Positions 6,169 to 6,926 of a stretch of DNA of 6,926 nucleotides are shown here, one piece after another. Position numbers and translations under genes: made by a program. Location of the stretch: NCBI GenBank assembly GCA_003161205.1, contig PMOU01000241.1:2046-8971 (forward strand). The letters run 5' to 3'. Numbering within the stretch: the stretch's first letter is position 1; each line of letters opens with the position of its first letter. The DNA is from Actinomycetota bacterium. Lineage in GTDB: Bacteria; Actinomycetota; Actinomycetes; Streptosporangiales; Streptosporangiaceae. The notes under the pieces are model-generated. The model did no database searches. It was not told where the DNA came from and was given only the letters and a program-made list of their open reading frames with translations.

Positions 6169-6581
6169 CCGGCACCGCCGTGGACCCGGCGCTGTTCAGC
6201 TCGCTCGACCCGCCACGGCTGGCCGGATCCCGCTGCGCGAGCTGCGCCACGGTGACCTTCCCGGCCCAGGCGGGCTGCGCGAAGTGCGCCGGGACCGACC
6301 TGGTGCCGGTCGAGCTGGCCGACCACGGCACCTTGTGGACCTGGACCGTGCAGGCCATCGAGCCCAAGGCCCCCTACCGCGCGCCCGAGGGCGGCTTCTC
6401 GCCGTACGGCGTCGGCTACGTGGACCTCGGCGACGTGATCGTCGAGTCGCGGCTGGTCGGCGATCTGGCGGAGTTCGAGATCGGTATGCCGATGCGGCTG
6501 ACCCTGCTGCCGCTGTGGCCAGGCCCGGACGGCGCGCCGATAGTCAGCTACGCGTTCGCGACTGCGGGAGGCAGCACATGA
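6165..6581 (+). CDS. Zn-ribbon/OB-fold protein (DUF35 family), thiolase or aldolase partner
   Basis: A 138-residue protein with the two-part DUF35 architecture. An N-terminal rubredoxin-like zinc ribbon has C24xxC27 and C38xxC41 (SRCASCATVTFPAQAGCAKC), and is followed by an OB-fold beginning near DHGTLWTWTVQ (53-63) and containing APYRAPEGGFSPYGVGYVDL (69-88). Such proteins form complexes with SCP2-type thiolases. In steroid catabolism the DUF35 domain of ChsH2 assembles with Ltp2 to give an active aldolase, and in archaea similar proteins bridge thiolase and HMG-CoA synthase. The thiolase gene immediately downstream fits that pattern. The ATG at 6165 overlaps the acyl-CoA dehydrogenase stop, and the gene's own TGA (6579-6581) overlaps another ATG at 6578. 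The length is typical for stand-alone members. Function as a scaffold or regulator of the adjacent thiolase is strongly suggested; catalytic activity of its own is not. Confidence 0.92.
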   Translation: MTGTAVDPALFSSLDPPRLAGSRCASCATVTFPAQAGCAKCAGTDLVPVELADHGTLWTWTVQAIEPKAPYRAPEGGFSPYGVGYVDLGDVIVESRLVGDLAEFEIGMPMRLTLLPLWPGPDGAPIVSYAFATAGGST

Positions 6582-6604
6582 AACGAGCGGAGAGCAGCGC
6601 ATGA
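6578..6604 (+). CDS. Possible 8-residue minicistron (MKRAESSA) coupling DUF35 to thiolase
   Basis: ATG 6578 overlaps the DUF35 stop codon in an ATGA arrangement, and its TGA (6602-6604) overlaps the thiolase ATG at 6601 in the same way. It has a very good ribosome-binding site, GGGAGG at 6566-6571, with a six-base spacer. It contains GGAGAG (6589-6594), the ribosome-binding site of the thiolase. The arrangement would let ribosomes pass from the DUF35 gene through the short frame into the thiolase gene and keep the two partners in balance. The peptide itself has no recognisable function. The arrangement could be chance in a purine-rich junction; conservation in relatives would decide. Confidence 0.35.
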   Translation: MKRAESSA

Positions 6605-6926
6605 GCACCGAGGTCGCCATCGTCGGGGTCGGCCTGCACCCGTTCGGGCGGCACGACCCGGCCCTGACCGGCCTGGCCATGGGCGCCCGGGCCAGCAGGC
6701 TGGCGCTGGCCGACGCCGGGGTGAGCTGGGCCGACGTCAGCTACGCGGTGGGCGGCAGCAACGTCTCGGGCAAGCCGGACACGCTGGTCGGCGTGCTCGG
6801 CCTGACCGGGATCCCGTTCGTCAACGTCCGCAACGGGTGCGCCACCGCGGGCGTCGCGCTGGCCACGGCGGCCAACGCCATCCGGGCGGGCGAGACCGAC
6901 CTGGCGCTCGTGGTCGGGTTCGACAA
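6601..6926 (+). CDS. Thiolase family / SCP2-type acetyltransferase or aldolase (partial, N-terminal part)
   Basis: The frame opens at ATG 6601 and runs off the right edge, giving 108 complete codons. It begins MSTEVAIVGVGLHPFGR, the usual start of SCP2/lipid-transfer-type thiolases, followed by an acyl-carrier-like helix ASRLALADAGVSWADV (31-46), VNVRNGCATAGVALATAANAI with the nucleophilic Cys at 80 (75-95), and AGETDLALVVGFD (96-108). The ribosome-binding site GGAGAG (6589-6594) supports the start. Family members either cleave 3-ketoacyl-CoA with CoA or, in the Ltp2 group, perform retro-aldol cleavage of 3-hydroxyacyl-CoA. Presence of the Cys in the NGCATAG block agrees with either a thiolase or a non-thiolytic relative that kept it. 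The catalytic His and second Cys lie beyond the edge, so the reaction type cannot be assigned. It pairs with the upstream DUF35 gene. Confidence 0.92.
   Translation, partial: MSTEVAIVGVGLHPFGRHDPALTGLAMGARASRLALADAGVSWADVSYAVGGSNVSGKPDTLVGVLGLTGIPFVNVRNGCATAGVALATAANAIRAGETDLALVVGFD

Noticed and set aside
1..6926. CRISPR array, tRNA/rRNA genes, insertion sequence ends, phage or defence genes
   Set aside because: No regularly spaced repeats, conserved RNA signatures, transposase motifs or terminal inverted repeats were seen on either strand.

Overview
The window comes from a very GC-rich genome, with G/C at nearly every third codon position, tightly packed genes, GTG/ATG starts and ATGA stop-start overlaps. 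Together with the gene families present this points to an actinomycete. A genus cannot be named from sequence alone. No RNA gene, CRISPR array, insertion sequence or plasmid/phage function is visible.

Layout: on the minus strand at the left edge is the N-terminal part of a thiamine-diphosphate-dependent 2-oxoacid/acetoin dehydrogenase E1 alpha subunit (1-482, runs off the edge). A 114-bp divergent intergenic region follows, holding a perfect TACCGTA-N7-TACGGTA inverted repeat (523-543) that looks like a repressor operator. Everything to the right is on the plus strand. First come two consecutive short-chain dehydrogenase (SDR) plus ThuA-like pairs: SDR 597-1346 with ThuA 1346-2188, then SDR 2216-2980 with ThuA 2982-3776. 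After an 82-bp gap come a zinc-free medium-chain NADPH oxidoreductase (3859-4920), an acyl-CoA dehydrogenase (4933-6168), a zinc-ribbon/OB-fold DUF35-type protein (6165-6581), a possible 8-residue coupling minicistron (6578-6604), and the N-terminus of an SCP2-type thiolase/aldolase (6601 to the right edge).

Working interpretation (inference): this is a catabolic operon for a polyhydroxylated or cyclic substrate that is converted to a CoA thioester and shortened by a beta-oxidation-like route. The SDRs and the medium-chain reductase would set oxidation state. The acyl-CoA dehydrogenase would introduce a double bond. The DUF35/thiolase pair would cleave C-C by thiolysis or, as in actinobacterial steroid side-chain degradation, by retro-aldol. 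The divergent E1 alpha could feed a 2-oxo or acetoin-like product into central metabolism. The two diverged SDR-ThuA pairs are the most unusual part: ThuA-like proteins have no firmly assigned chemistry and are best known next to sugar oxidoreductases. The substrate cannot be determined from this window, and no CoA ligase, enoyl-CoA hydratase, transporter or regulator is inside it.
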